Shown: positions 52,370-60,808 of the stretch, one piece after another | How positions within the stretch are numbered: position 1 is the stretch's first letter | Layout: the number at the start of each line of letters is the position of its first letter | Source: Subtercola endophyticus | Lineage (GTDB): Bacteria; Actinomycetota; Actinomycetes; Actinomycetales; Microbacteriaceae | Assembly (NCBI RefSeq): GCF_021044565.1 | Contig: NZ_CP087997.1 | Span: 2,232,001 to 2,296,000 of the forward strand | DNA: 64,000 bases | Reading direction: 5' to 3' | The notes under the pieces: model-generated | The model's database searches: none | What the model saw: the letters and a program-made list of their open reading frames with translations, nothing else | Told to the model about the DNA's origin: nothing | Program-made: the position numbers and the translations under genes

Positions 52370-53584
52370 GTGCTGACGTGGTTCGATGAGCATCCGGGAG
52401 GTACCGATGCGCTGCTCGGCGCCCTCGCGCTGGTGCTCTTCGGTACCGCCGACTTTGTGCGCGACGGCGCCTCGGCGGCGCTCATCACGGTGATCTTCGC
52501 TGTCGCCATCGTCTTCTGGCGCCGGATGCCCGGGCTGGGCCTTGCGATCGCCTGGATCGGCGCCCTCGTGCAGATCGCCACCGTCGACGGCCTGCTCGTC
52601 GGCGATCTGCTCATTCTCGGCGTGGTGTTCGCGACAGGATTCAGCCAGAGCAGGCCCGTGCGCTGGGCGGGCGTCTGGTCGAGCATCATCGGCGGCGGTG
52701 TGGCCGGCGCGAGGCTCGTTCTCTACGCACCCACCTACGGCGATGGCGAGCTGATTCCCACCGACCCGCTCTATCGCGGGGTCTATTTCGTTGTCATCAG
52801 CGGGGTGATCGCGGCGGCGCTCGCCTTGTTCTACACGCTCGGCGTGGTGGTGCGCATCAGACGAGCGACCGCGGCAACCCGTTCCGAACGGGAACGGGAG
52901 CGCATCGTCGCCGAGGCGACACTCACCCAAGAACGCGAGCGCGCCCTGCTGAGCCGCGAAATGCACGACCTCGTGGGCCACGCGCTGGCGGTGGTGATCG
53001 CTCAGAGCGACGGCGCTCGGTACGCGAAACTCAGCGATCCGAACGCCGAGACCGCGGCTCTCGAGACGATCAACCGCACCGCGCGATCGGCCCTCGATGA
53101 TGTGCACGAGCTGCTGCTGGTGCTGCGCGAACCCTCGGGCGGCGGCCGAGAAGCCCCCGGCGCGGCAGACCTCGACCTGCTGCTGGCGAGCGTTCGCGAG
53201 GCGGGGCTCTCCGTCTCACTCATCGAGTCTTCGACGCGGGTGCCGATGTCTGCGGCGCACGAACTCACCCTCTACCGGGTGCTGCAGGAATCGTTGACCA
53301 ACGCTATCAAGCACGGCGGCCGCGGCACAAACGTCGAGGTCGCGCTCGACTGGCAGCGCGAGGCGGTGGTCTTTCGGGTGCTGACGACCGAGACCGGCCC
53401 GCACAGCACGCCGATCGTCGTGCCGGAGCCGGCCAAGAAGACCCCAGGCCAAGGCCTCATCGGCATGCATGAGCGAATGAGACTGCTCGGCGGCACGGTG
53501 TACGCCGGGCCACTACCCGCGGGCGCACCCGGGTTTCTCGTCGAGGGTCGGCTGCCCTTCAACGCACCAGAGAGCGCACGATGA
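52370..53584 (+). CDS. NarL/LiaS-type sensor histidine kinase
   Basis: A 404-aa sensor with about five membrane helices in residues ~10-160, then a dimerisation domain with the phospho-accepting His199 (SREMHDLVGHAL) and an HATPase domain (VLQESLTNAIKHG; GQGLIGMHERMRLLGG). Two GTG starts (52361, 52370) are possible; I use the second. It overlaps the response regulator at 53581 (ATGA). The ligand-free membrane sensor suggests it responds to membrane or envelope stress, perhaps through the ABC transporter encoded next. Confidence 0.88.
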   Translation: MLTWFDEHPGGTDALLGALALVLFGTADFVRDGASAALITVIFAVAIVFWRRMPGLGLAIAWIGALVQIATVDGLLVGDLLILGVVFATGFSQSRPVRWAGVWSSIIGGGVAGARLVLYAPTYGDGELIPTDPLYRGVYFVVISGVIAAALALFYTLGVVVRIRRATAATRSERERERIVAEATLTQERERALLSREMHDLVGHALAVVIAQSDGARYAKLSDPNAETAALETINRTARSALDDVHELLLVLREPSGGGREAPGAADLDLLLASVREAGLSVSLIESSTRVPMSAAHELTLYRVLQESLTNAIKHGGRGTNVEVALDWQREAVVFRVLTTETGPHSTPIVVPEPAKKTPGQGLIGMHERMRLLGGTVYAGPLPAGAPGFLVEGRLPFNAPESAR

Positions 53585-54273
53585 CCCTCGAGAACCAGAC
53601 CGGCACGAGCGAACCGGCGGGCACGGGCATCCGCATCGGGCTCACAGATGATCAGCCGCTGTTCCGGGCCGGAATCGCAATGGTCGTCAACTCCCAACCC
53701 GACCTCACCGTGGTGTGGCAGGCCTCCGACGGGGCAGAAGCCGTGGCACGCTGCGCCGCCGAACCCGTCGACGTGGTGCTGATGGATCTCGAGATGCCGC
53801 GCATGGGCGGCGTCGAGGCGATCACCCGCGTCATGGCTGCCGACGGGCATCCGCCTCGGTTCATCGTGCTGACCACGTTCGACCTCGACGACAAGACGTT
53901 TCAGGCGGTGAACGCGGGCGCGAGCGGATTTCTGCTCAAGACGACCGACCCGGAATTTCTGCTCGCCGCCATCCGAACGGTGCACTCGGGCAGTGCGGTA
54001 CTCGCGCCCAGCGCGACGGCCAACCTGGTGCGGCGGTTCGCCGGGCACCGCCCCGCGAACCCGGCTGACGACGTGCTGCACGCCTTGACCGCGCGCGAAC
54101 GTGACCTCTTCGCTGCGGTCGCTGCCGGGCTGAGCAACGCCGAGATCGCCGCCCAATTGCACCTCAGCGATGCAACGGTGAAGACCCACGTCAGCCGCAT
54201 CCTGAGCAAACTCGAGCTGCGAGACCGTGTGCAACTGGTCATCTTCGCGTACCAGAACGGGCTCAGTTCCTGA
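53581..54273 (+). CDS. NarL-type response regulator
   Basis: A 230-aa regulator with an N-terminal receiver domain (phospho-acceptor D69 in LMDLEMPRMGG, Lys at FLLKTTDPE) and a C-terminal LuxR helix-turn-helix (LTARERDLFAAVAAGLSNAEIAAQLHLSDATVKTHVSRILSKL). Paired with the kinase by a four-base overlap, it likely controls the ABC transporter genes downstream. Confidence 0.92.
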   Translation: MTLENQTGTSEPAGTGIRIGLTDDQPLFRAGIAMVVNSQPDLTVVWQASDGAEAVARCAAEPVDVVLMDLEMPRMGGVEAITRVMAADGHPPRFIVLTTFDLDDKTFQAVNAGASGFLLKTTDPEFLLAAIRTVHSGSAVLAPSATANLVRRFAGHRPANPADDVLHALTARERDLFAAVAAGLSNAEIAAQLHLSDATVKTHVSRILSKLELRDRVQLVIFAYQNGLSS

Positions 54274-54458
54274 GCGATTTCTGGCTTCGACCGTGCTCGC
54301 CGGGCGAACGCGCGGGCGCCGAGCGCGCGCGGTCGCTCGGCTCCCGCCAGGTCATCACATGTGTGTACACGAAAGTCGTCCGTTCGCCCGATTCGGTGCG
54401 GAAGAGCTCTTCGTAACGTGGTCATGAGCGTGAGACCCGCGCCGCGAAGGAGACGACC

Positions 54459-55232
54459 ATGAGCGACACCGTGAGCGACACCGTCACACCCAGAGCCGCC
54501 GCCGAGGCCCGCGGGGTGAGCAAGATCTACGGAACAGGGCACAGCGCCACCACAGCCCTCGACAACGTCGACCTGCAGATCGGCGCAGGCAGTCTCACCG
54601 CGATCATGGGCCCGAGCGGCTCGGGCAAGTCGACCCTCATGCACGTATTCGCGGGTCTCGACAACGCCACGCACGGCACCGTCATCATCGGCGACACCGA
54701 CATCACGCACCTCGACGACAACGCGCTCACCCTTCTGCGTCGACGACAGCTCGGCTTCGTCTTTCAGGCCTTCAACCTCGTGCCCACCCTCTCGGTACTG
54801 GGCAACGTGACCCTGCCCTTCGAGCTCGACGGCCGCAAACCTTCCACCGCAGAACTCGCCTGGGTGCGCGAGCTGCTCGGTCGGCTCGGGCTCGGGATGC
54901 TCGAAACCCGCCGCCCGCATGAACTCTCTGGTGGCCAGCAGCAGCGGGTCGCGATCGCTCGTGCTCTGGCGATGCGGCCCCAACTGATTTTCGCCGACGA
55001 GCCCACCGGCAACCTCGACTCCCGGTCGAGTCGCGAGGTGCTGACGCTGCTGCGCGATCTGACCCGCGAATACGCGCAGACGGTAGTACTGGTGACTCAC
55101 GACCCCGTCGCCGCATCGCACGCCGACCGAGTGATCTTCATCGCCGACGGAGCCATCGCCCGCGACGTGGTCGGCACCAGCGACGCGAAGGCTCTCTCTG
55201 ACATCATTCTGAGCCTCGAGGTCGCCGCATGA
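54459..55232 (+). CDS. ABC transporter ATPase (MacB/LolD-like)
   Basis: A 257-aa ATPase: Walker [10 protein letters not shown] (about residue 50), the Q-loop [11 protein letters not shown], signature [15 protein letters not shown], Walker [14 protein letters not shown] and the H-loop VTHDP. This profile matches ATPases that work with FtsX-like permeases, for antimicrobial-peptide detoxification or lipoprotein/peptide handling. ATG 54459 follows AAGGAGA; the permease starts at the ATGA overlap at 55229. Confidence 0.92.
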   Translation: MSDTVSDTVTPRAAAEARGVSKIYGTGHSATTALDNVDLQIGAGSLTAIMGPSGSGKSTLMHVFAGLDNATHGTVIIGDTDITHLDDNALTLLRRRQLGFVFQAFNLVPTLSVLGNVTLPFELDGRKPSTAELAWVRELLGRLGLGMLETRRPHELSGGQQQRVAIARALAMRPQLIFADEPTGNLDSRSSREVLTLLRDLTREYAQTVVLVTHDPVAASHADRVIFIADGAIARDVVGTSDAKALSDIILSLEVAA

Positions 55233-56653
55233 TTGCACTGGCCTTTCGCGAGCTGTGGCACGGCGGCAAACAGCACGTCTCGAGCATCCTCGTCGCCCTG
55301 CTGTCGTCGGTGTTCGCGACCATGCTCATCGAGATGGACACGGTTCTTCGGGTGCAGTCGATCGGCGGCAAGTTCATTCAGCACGGTTACGTGCGCGCGC
55401 TGCTCGACGTGCTCGACATTCTGTTCTTCTTCGTCGCCGTGTTCGTCGCGTGCATTGTGACGGCCAACACGTTCGGCATCATCATGGCGGGTCGCTCAAA
55501 ACACATCGCTCTGCTGCGCCTCCTCGGCGCCTCGGCCAAGACGCTTCGCGGCGCGATCGCCATCGAGGGCGCGGTGGTCGGCCTCGTCGGGTCGATCATC
55601 GGTCTCGTGCTCGGCCTGGTCGTGACGCAGATCGCGTACGGCGGCCTCGTCTCGTCGGGCACCTTTGTGAACACACCCATCTCGACGATCACCCCGCTGC
55701 TGATCGCGCCGATCGTGGTGGGTGTCGTCAGCACGACCGGAGCCGCCTGGTTCGGCTCGCGCAAGATTCTGAGCGTCTCGCCCATCGAGGCCACCGGGCA
55801 CACGCACGAGCCGAAGGTCGCGACCGTCGCCGAGATGCCCAAGCGGCTGCGCACCCTCGTCATCATCGCCTTCGCCGGCGGAATCGTGCTGCTCGTCGCC
55901 GGAGTCGCTATCGGGCTGAAGTCGCCCCTCGGGCTGCTCGTCGCGGCTCCGGGCGGGGCTCTCAGCTTCGTGGGGTTCGTGCTCGGCGCCACCTACTTCA
56001 TCCCGGGTCTGCTGAAGGCCGCCGGTCGAGCCACCGGCGCCTCCACACCGAGCGTGCTCGCGAGCGCTAACGCCCTGCGCTACCCCGCCCGCTCGGCTCG
56101 CTCGACCATCGGGCTCATCATCGGCGTCACCCTGGTGACCATGTTCACGGTGGCCGGGCAATCGTTTCTGGCCGAGACCGGCCCGGTGGCGGCGGGCGCC
56201 GACGCGGCCGATGCCGCGGGAGATCAGGCCTTCCTACAACTGACGATGGGCATCCTCGCCGTGCTGATCGGGTTCTCGCTCGTCATCGCCGCGATCGGGC
56301 TCGTCAACAGCCTCTCGCTGAGCGTGCTGCAGCGCCGCCGCGAGATCGGGCTGTTACGCGCACTCGGCTTCACGAAGGGGCAGGTTCGTACGATGATCTT
56401 GGCCGAGAGCATCCAGCTCACTCTCGTCGGGGGTGTGACCGGGCTCATTCTCGGAATCGTCTACGGCTGGGCCGGCGTGCTCGCCGCCATCGCCTCCGAC
56501 CACCACATCGGCGGATTCTTCGCCCCCACGATTCCCGCCTGGATCATCATCTCCATCGCGGTCGGTGCCATCGTGCTCGCGATCGTGTCGTCGGCCATTC
56601 CGGCCCGATCAGCCGTGCGCATCTCGCCCGTGCGGGCTCTGGCGATCGAGTGA
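55229..56653 (+). CDS. FtsX-like (MacB-type) ABC permease
   Basis: A 474-aa permease with four main membrane helices: one near residue 20, then the FtsX core (ITVNTFGIIMAGRSKHIALLRLLGASAKTLRGAIAIEGAVVGL) and its duplicate at the C-terminus (RRREIGLLRALGFTKGQVRTMILAESIQLTLVGGVTGLILG), separated by a ~170-residue external region. With the ATPase at 54459 it forms one transporter. Next to the two-component system this resembles bacitracin/lantibiotic-type resistance modules, although the permease is shorter than BceB. Confidence 0.85.
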   Translation: MIALAFRELWHGGKQHVSSILVALLSSVFATMLIEMDTVLRVQSIGGKFIQHGYVRALLDVLDILFFFVAVFVACIVTANTFGIIMAGRSKHIALLRLLGASAKTLRGAIAIEGAVVGLVGSIIGLVLGLVVTQIAYGGLVSSGTFVNTPISTITPLLIAPIVVGVVSTTGAAWFGSRKILSVSPIEATGHTHEPKVATVAEMPKRLRTLVIIAFAGGIVLLVAGVAIGLKSPLGLLVAAPGGALSFVGFVLGATYFIPGLLKAAGRATGASTPSVLASANALRYPARSARSTIGLIIGVTLVTMFTVAGQSFLAETGPVAAGADAADAAGDQAFLQLTMGILAVLIGFSLVIAAIGLVNSLSLSVLQRRREIGLLRALGFTKGQVRTMILAESIQLTLVGGVTGLILGIVYGWAGVLAAIASDHHIGGFFAPTIPAWIIISIAVGAIVLAIVSSAIPARSAVRISPVRALAIE

Positions 56654-57297
56654 ACATTCTCAATCCGACCGCGTTGCTCGAGGGCGCGGGGCCGTGGGTG
56701 ATGGTCGTCGTCATGGTGATCGTCTTCATCGAGACCGGCCTGCTGTTTCCTTTTCTGCCCGGCGACACGCTCGTCTTCACCGCGGCACTGCTCTCGGTGC
56801 CGCTCGGCTTGCCGCTCTGGGTGCTCGTGCTGGGTACCGCGGTCGCCGCGATTCTCGGCGACCAGACCGGATACCATATCGGCAAGCGCTTCGGCCCGCG
56901 GCTATTCAAACCGGATGCTCGCATCTTCAAGACGCGTTATCTGAACGAAGCCGACGCCTTCTTCACGAAATACGGCGGACGGTCTCTCGTGCTCGCCCGG
57001 TTCGTACCGATCGTGCGCACCTACGTACCGCCCGTCGTCGGCATGTCGAAACTGCCGTTTCGCACCTTTCTCGCCTGGAACACGATCGGCGGCCTTGCCT
57101 GGGCGCTCATCTTGACCCTCGCCGGGTACTTTCTCGGCGGCATCCCCCTCGTTGCGAACAACGTCGAGATCATCGCCGTGATCATCGCCGTCGTCTCGAT
57201 CGGCCCGGTGGTCGTCTCGTTCGTCCGCAACCAGCGCAAGAGTCGCCAGGCGGCGCACGAGGCAGAACAGGAGAAGGCAGAACAGGAGAAGGCCTAG
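56650..57297 (+). CDS. DedA-family membrane protein
   Basis: A 215-aa polytopic membrane protein of the DedA/SNARE-associated family: ETGLLFPFLPGDTLVFTAALL, then GDQTGYHIGKRFGPRLF and LARFVPIVRTYVPPVVGMSKLPFRTFLAWNTIGGLAWA (the conserved R/G residues are present). DedA proteins are implicated in undecaprenyl-phosphate or lipid flipping. Start GTG 56650 overlaps the FtsX-like stop, so it is part of the same operon. The charged C-terminal tail EQEKAEQEKA is a tiny repeat. Confidence 0.9.
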   Translation: MNILNPTALLEGAGPWVMVVVMVIVFIETGLLFPFLPGDTLVFTAALLSVPLGLPLWVLVLGTAVAAILGDQTGYHIGKRFGPRLFKPDARIFKTRYLNEADAFFTKYGGRSLVLARFVPIVRTYVPPVVGMSKLPFRTFLAWNTIGGLAWALILTLAGYFLGGIPLVANNVEIIAVIIAVVSIGPVVVSFVRNQRKSRQAAHEAEQEKAEQEKA

Positions 57298-57307
57298 GCT
57301 CGAGTCG

Positions 57308-58198
57308 ATGGGGTGGATGAACGTGCCGGGCGGCCCCGGGTGGCTCGGTGCGCTGGGTGGGCTCGACTGGCTGGGTGGGCTCGGTGGGCTGCTCGGTGGG
57401 CTCGACTGGCTGGGTGCGCTGGGTGGCCTCGTTCCCACCATCGTCGCGGTTGTGCTGCTCGCGGCGATCACGGTCACCGTACTGCGCCTTTCGAGCGTGC
57501 CACGATCCACCTCGCCGTTCTGGGCGATTCTGCGTGGATCACTGCAACTCGCGGCGCTCAGCCTGATTCTGAGCGGCATCATCAGCAATCCGTGGTGGGT
57601 CGCGCTCGGCCTCGTGGTGATGTTCGTGGCCGCGGTCTACACCGCATCCCGTCGGATCCGCGCTTCCTGGGCACAGACGATGGCGGTCGGCACCGCCATG
57701 CTCACCGGCAACGCCGTGGTACTCGTCATCGTCTTCACGACCGGCGCCATCGAATTCTCGCCCCGTAACGCACTGGCCATCGGCGGAATCGTCATCGGCA
57801 ATACCATGAGCATCGCGACGCTCACCGGCCGGAGCTTTCACGCCTCTGTTCGCGACCACTGGGAGGAGGTCGAAGGCTGGCTCGCGCTGGGCGCCCGGCC
57901 CATCGAATCGACCCGTGAGATCGCCCGCACAGCGATCTACTCGGCGCTCGTGCCGTCGATCGACCAGACCAAGACCACCGGCATCGTCGTGCTGCCCGGC
58001 GCCTTCGTCGGTGCGATCTTCGGCGGCGCCTCGCCCCTGGAGGCGGGGCGGTTTCAGATCGTGGTGCTCGCGGGCATCCTCGCTGCCGGGGCGCTCACCG
58101 CGATCATCCTGTTGCGATTGATCGGCGCCGTCGCCCTCAAACCCGACGCCGAAGTCTTCACGCGCCGCGGCCGCCGGCCTCTCGCGTCTCGGGGCTAG
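57308..58198 (+). CDS. FetB/UPF0014-like ABC permease
   Basis: A 296-aa membrane protein with about seven helices, matching the FetB-type permeases (RLSSVPRSTSPFWAILRGSLQLAALSLILSGI; AVGTAMLTGNAVVLVIVF; SMDQTKTTGIVVLPGAFVGAIFGGASPLEAGRF). Its first ~40 residues are a Gly/Leu/Trp-rich repeat (GGLDWLG twice) made by a DNA array at about 57338-57430. In E. coli FetB works with the ATPase FetA in iron or stress-related export; no FetA is here. It starts ten bases after the DedA gene and probably shares its transcript. Confidence 0.78.
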   Translation: MGWMNVPGGPGWLGALGGLDWLGGLGGLLGGLDWLGALGGLVPTIVAVVLLAAITVTVLRLSSVPRSTSPFWAILRGSLQLAALSLILSGIISNPWWVALGLVVMFVAAVYTASRRIRASWAQTMAVGTAMLTGNAVVLVIVFTTGAIEFSPRNALAIGGIVIGNTMSIATLTGRSFHASVRDHWEEVEGWLALGARPIESTREIARTAIYSALVPSIDQTKTTGIVVLPGAFVGAIFGGASPLEAGRFQIVVLAGILAAGALTAIILLRLIGAVALKPDAEVFTRRGRRPLASRG

Positions 58199-58238
58199 GC
58201 TGGCGGGCACGACAGGCACGGCAATCACGGAGACACCC

Positions 58239-59447
58239 ATGAGCGAAACGACGAGCGAACAGACGAACGAACAGGCGCGACTGGCCGACGAGGGCGAGGC
58301 CCGCCTCGGCTGGATCCGGTCGCGTATGCACCTGCTGCGCGAAGTGCGCGAGCGCTTCGAGCAGACACGGCCGTTCGAGGGCAAGACCATCGGAGTCGGC
58401 CTGCACACCGAGCCGAAGACGGCGGTTCTCTTCGAAACCCTCGCCGCAGGGGGCGCAACCGTCGTAGGCACGGGCAATCACGGCTCGACCCAAGACGACA
58501 TCGTCGCTGCTCTCGCGACCAAGGGCATCACCATCTACGGCAAACGCTCCGACACCCTCGACGAGCACATCGGCAACCTGAACAGAACCCTCGACGCCCG
58601 GCCCGACATTCTGCTCGACAACGGCGCCGACCTGGCCCTTCTCGCAGCCGACCGCGGGCTCACCGGTGCGATCGTCGGCGGCACAGAAGAGACCACCTCG
58701 GGCGGGCTGCGGCTTCGCGACGAGGGCCGCGGCCGCATCCCTTTTCCCGTACTCGTGATCAACGACAGCCCGCTCAAAGCCATCGCCGAGAACAGGCATG
58801 CCGTGGGGCAGAGCACCGTCGAGAGCTTCATGCGCATCACGAACCTGCAGATTCCCGGGCGACGGTTCGTCGTCGTCGGGTACGGCTGGTGCGGCCGAGG
58901 CGTGACGCAGTACCTGCGCTCCCTCGGCGGCAAGGTGGCGGTCGTCGACTCCGACGAACTGAAGGCCTTCGAAGCGCTCTACGACGGTTACCGCGTGGGC
59001 ACCATCGAAGACCTCGCACCCTGGGCCGAAGTCGTGATCACAGCGACCGGGCACCCGAACGTTCTGCAGCCGCACGTGTTCGAGACGCTCGCCGACGGTG
59101 CCGTCATCGGCAACGTGGGTCATTTTCCGTGGGAGATCGACGTGCCCGCGCTCAAGCAGCTCGCCACGAAGGTGACTCCCGTCGCCACCGCGCTCGAGCA
59201 GATCGACCTGCCCAACGGCCGCCACCTCGTTCTCATCGCCGACGGGCGCATGTTCAACCTCGCCGGAACCCAGCCGAAAGGCAACTCCATCGAGTCGATG
59301 GATCTCGGCTTCATGCTGCAGGCCCTTTCGCTTGAGCGAGTGGCGTTGCGTGCCGGTGAGCTCGAGCCTGGCGCTCAGCCGATTCCCGACGATCTCAACC
59401 GGTACATCGCCGGGCGGGTACTGAGCGTTCTCGGCGCCTCGCGGTAA
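58239..59447 (+). CDS. S-adenosylhomocysteine-hydrolase-like protein (diverged)
   Basis: A 402-aa NAD-dependent protein. The NAD fold is clear (VVVGYGWCGRGVTQYLRSLGGKVAVVDSD, then VVITATGHPNVL and GNVGHFPWEID), and the substrate part is recognisable (HTEPKTAVLFETL, VGTGNHGSTQDDIV, VNDSPLKAIAENRHAVGQST). Compared with classical SAH hydrolases the N-terminal segment and C-terminal Lys/Tyr tail are missing, and the usual KFDN is IAEN, so the conserved Asp is Glu. It could still be an archaeal-type SAH hydrolase or act on a related nucleoside. ATG 58239 follows GGAGA. Confidence 0.75.
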   Translation: MSETTSEQTNEQARLADEGEARLGWIRSRMHLLREVRERFEQTRPFEGKTIGVGLHTEPKTAVLFETLAAGGATVVGTGNHGSTQDDIVAALATKGITIYGKRSDTLDEHIGNLNRTLDARPDILLDNGADLALLAADRGLTGAIVGGTEETTSGGLRLRDEGRGRIPFPVLVINDSPLKAIAENRHAVGQSTVESFMRITNLQIPGRRFVVVGYGWCGRGVTQYLRSLGGKVAVVDSDELKAFEALYDGYRVGTIEDLAPWAEVVITATGHPNVLQPHVFETLADGAVIGNVGHFPWEIDVPALKQLATKVTPVATALEQIDLPNGRHLVLIADGRMFNLAGTQPKGNSIESMDLGFMLQALSLERVALRAGELEPGAQPIPDDLNRYIAGRVLSVLGASR

Positions 59448-59460
59448 GAGCGCGGGCGCG

Positions 59461-59540
59461 GCATCCAGTCAGCGCAGCATCCGGTCAGAGCAGCATCCGG
59501 TCGGCGCGGCATCCGATCGGCGCGGCATCCTGTCAGCGCA
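59461..59540. repeat. 16-bp tandem array, five units, between convergent genes
   Basis: Five exact-length 16-bp units (GCATCCGGTCAGAGCA type) fill the gap between the SAH-hydrolase-like stop and the UppP stop (59533-59535, inside the last unit). Confidence 0.93.
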
Positions 59541-60489
59541 CCGCGAAGAAGACGATGCACCCGAGGCCGACGGCGAGACTGTAGATGGCGAAGGGCGTCA
59601 GCGTGCGGGTGCGAAAGTAGCGGTCGAGAAAGCCCACAGCGAGCAGCGCACTGACGAACGAGGCGATCGCTCCGGCGAGAACCTGACCCTGGATGCCCTG
59701 GCCCATGGGCCCGAACAGATCGGGCAGCTTCAGTACTCCGGCGGCGAGGATGACCGGGGTCGCCAGCAGAAACGAGAACCGTGCCGCCTCGCGGTGGGTG
59801 AGCCCCGCGGCCATTCCGCCCACCATCGAGACCCCTGACCGGCTGATGCCGGGCAGCAGCGCAAGAATCTGCGAGGCTCCCACGCCGACAGCTCGCAGAG
59901 CGCTGAGGCGGCTGACCGCGACATCCACTTCGGCGTCGGTGTCGTTGTCTACGTCGTCAGCGTCGTTTGCGTTGTTTACGTAGTCTGCGTTGTCGGCGTT
60001 GTCTGCGTCGCTTCGGCTCTCGAGCTCTTGTGACCGGCGACGAAACCGCTCACCGAGTAGCAGAACGAACCCGTTGAGAGTCAGAAAGATCGCCGCGATC
60101 ATCGGCACGCCGAGCACCGTTCTGAACACATGGTCGAGCAGCAGGCCGGCGATCGCCACCGGAATCGTGGCGATGATGAGCAGCCAGGCGAGCCGCTCAG
60201 GGCCCGTGCCGATGCGTCGATATCGAATCGACGTGCCCAGCCCGACGATGATGCGCGCCCAGTCTTTGCGAAAGAAAACGATGAGCGCGAACGCCGTAGC
60301 GACGTGCAATCCGACAATGAAGGCGAGGTAGGGCGAGTCGGGCGCTGACACGTTCATGTCGGTGGCCCACGAACCACCCACGATCGCGGGAATCAAGATC
60401 GAATGCCCCAGACTCGAAATGGGGAACAGCTCCGAGATTCCCTGCACGACACCCATGACAATCGCTTCGAGATAGCTGAGTTGGCTCAT
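59533..60489 (-). CDS. uppP: Undecaprenyl-diphosphatase UppP (BacA) with an acidic loop insertion
   Basis: A 318-aa inner-membrane phosphatase that recycles undecaprenyl diphosphate for cell-wall synthesis; it confers bacitracin tolerance. Motifs are VVQGISELFPISSLGHSIL (the catalytic Glu region) and LPGISRSGVSMVGGMAAGL with the catalytic Arg/Ser. The family is ~270 aa; the extra length is an array-encoded Asp/Asn-rich loop at residues ~160-184 (59941-60012) facing the cytoplasm. It converges with the SAH-hydrolase-like gene and ends in the 16-bp array. Confidence 0.92.
   Translation of the reverse strand: MSQLSYLEAIVMGVVQGISELFPISSLGHSILIPAIVGGSWATDMNVSAPDSPYLAFIVGLHVATAFALIVFFRKDWARIIVGLGTSIRYRRIGTGPERLAWLLIIATIPVAIAGLLLDHVFRTVLGVPMIAAIFLTLNGFVLLLGERFRRRSQELESRSDADNADNADYVNNANDADDVDNDTDAEVDVAVSRLSALRAVGVGASQILALLPGISRSGVSMVGGMAAGLTHREAARFSFLLATPVILAAGVLKLPDLFGPMGQGIQGQVLAGAIASFVSALLAVGFLDRYFRTRTLTPFAIYSLAVGLGCIVFFAVR
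59941..60012. repeat. 9-bp tandem array, eight units, inside uppP
   Basis: Eight 9-bp units of the type TGCGTTGTC encode tripeptides such as NAD, DAD and NAN, making an acidic loop. Confidence 0.85.
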
Positions 60490-60623
60490 GATGCCACGCT
60501 ACGGATGCCCGGGCGAACCCCGCGTCGCCCGAACGACGGAACGTTCTGTACACACAAGTGATGACGAACATTCTCACCCTTCTGGGCGACGCCCCGCGCG
60601 CCGCGGCGGCCTAGCGTTGAAGC

Positions 60624-60662
60624 ATGAACCTCGCATCTCTCCCTGCTGCGGACGCCTCGTGA
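60624..60662 (+). other. Possible 12-codon leader peptide
   Basis: ATG 60624 (MNLASLPAADAS) is a 12-codon frame whose stop (60660-60662) overlaps the GTG of the next small gene, four bases shared. This looks like translational coupling. No gene is seen in 60490-60623. Confidence 0.35.
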
Positions 60663-60772
60663 CGCACGACATCGTCGAAGCGGCCGTCAGCGTGACCGCC
60701 CTGTGGACCGTGGTCTCGATTCCGGTCGCCGTTCTCGTCGGCCAGATGATTCGCGTTCGCGACCACCGCTGA
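60659..60772 (+). CDS. 37-aa single-span membrane peptide
   Basis: GTG 60659 opens 37 codons with one membrane helix (VSVTALWTVVSIPVAVLVGQMI) followed by the charged end RVRDHR. It is coupled to the 12-codon frame before it. No family recognised; small membrane proteins of this size are plausible but need proof. Confidence 0.45.
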   Translation: MTHDIVEAAVSVTALWTVVSIPVAVLVGQMIRVRDHR

Positions 60773-60808
60773 CGTTCGAGGCGGTGGTCGCGGCACGACG
60801 GCCTCGCT

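Noticed and set aside
52370..53584. Calling the kinase LiaS and the system a known Lia module
   Set aside because: The domain layout fits, but no LiaF-like gene is present and the sequence does not allow a specific assignment.
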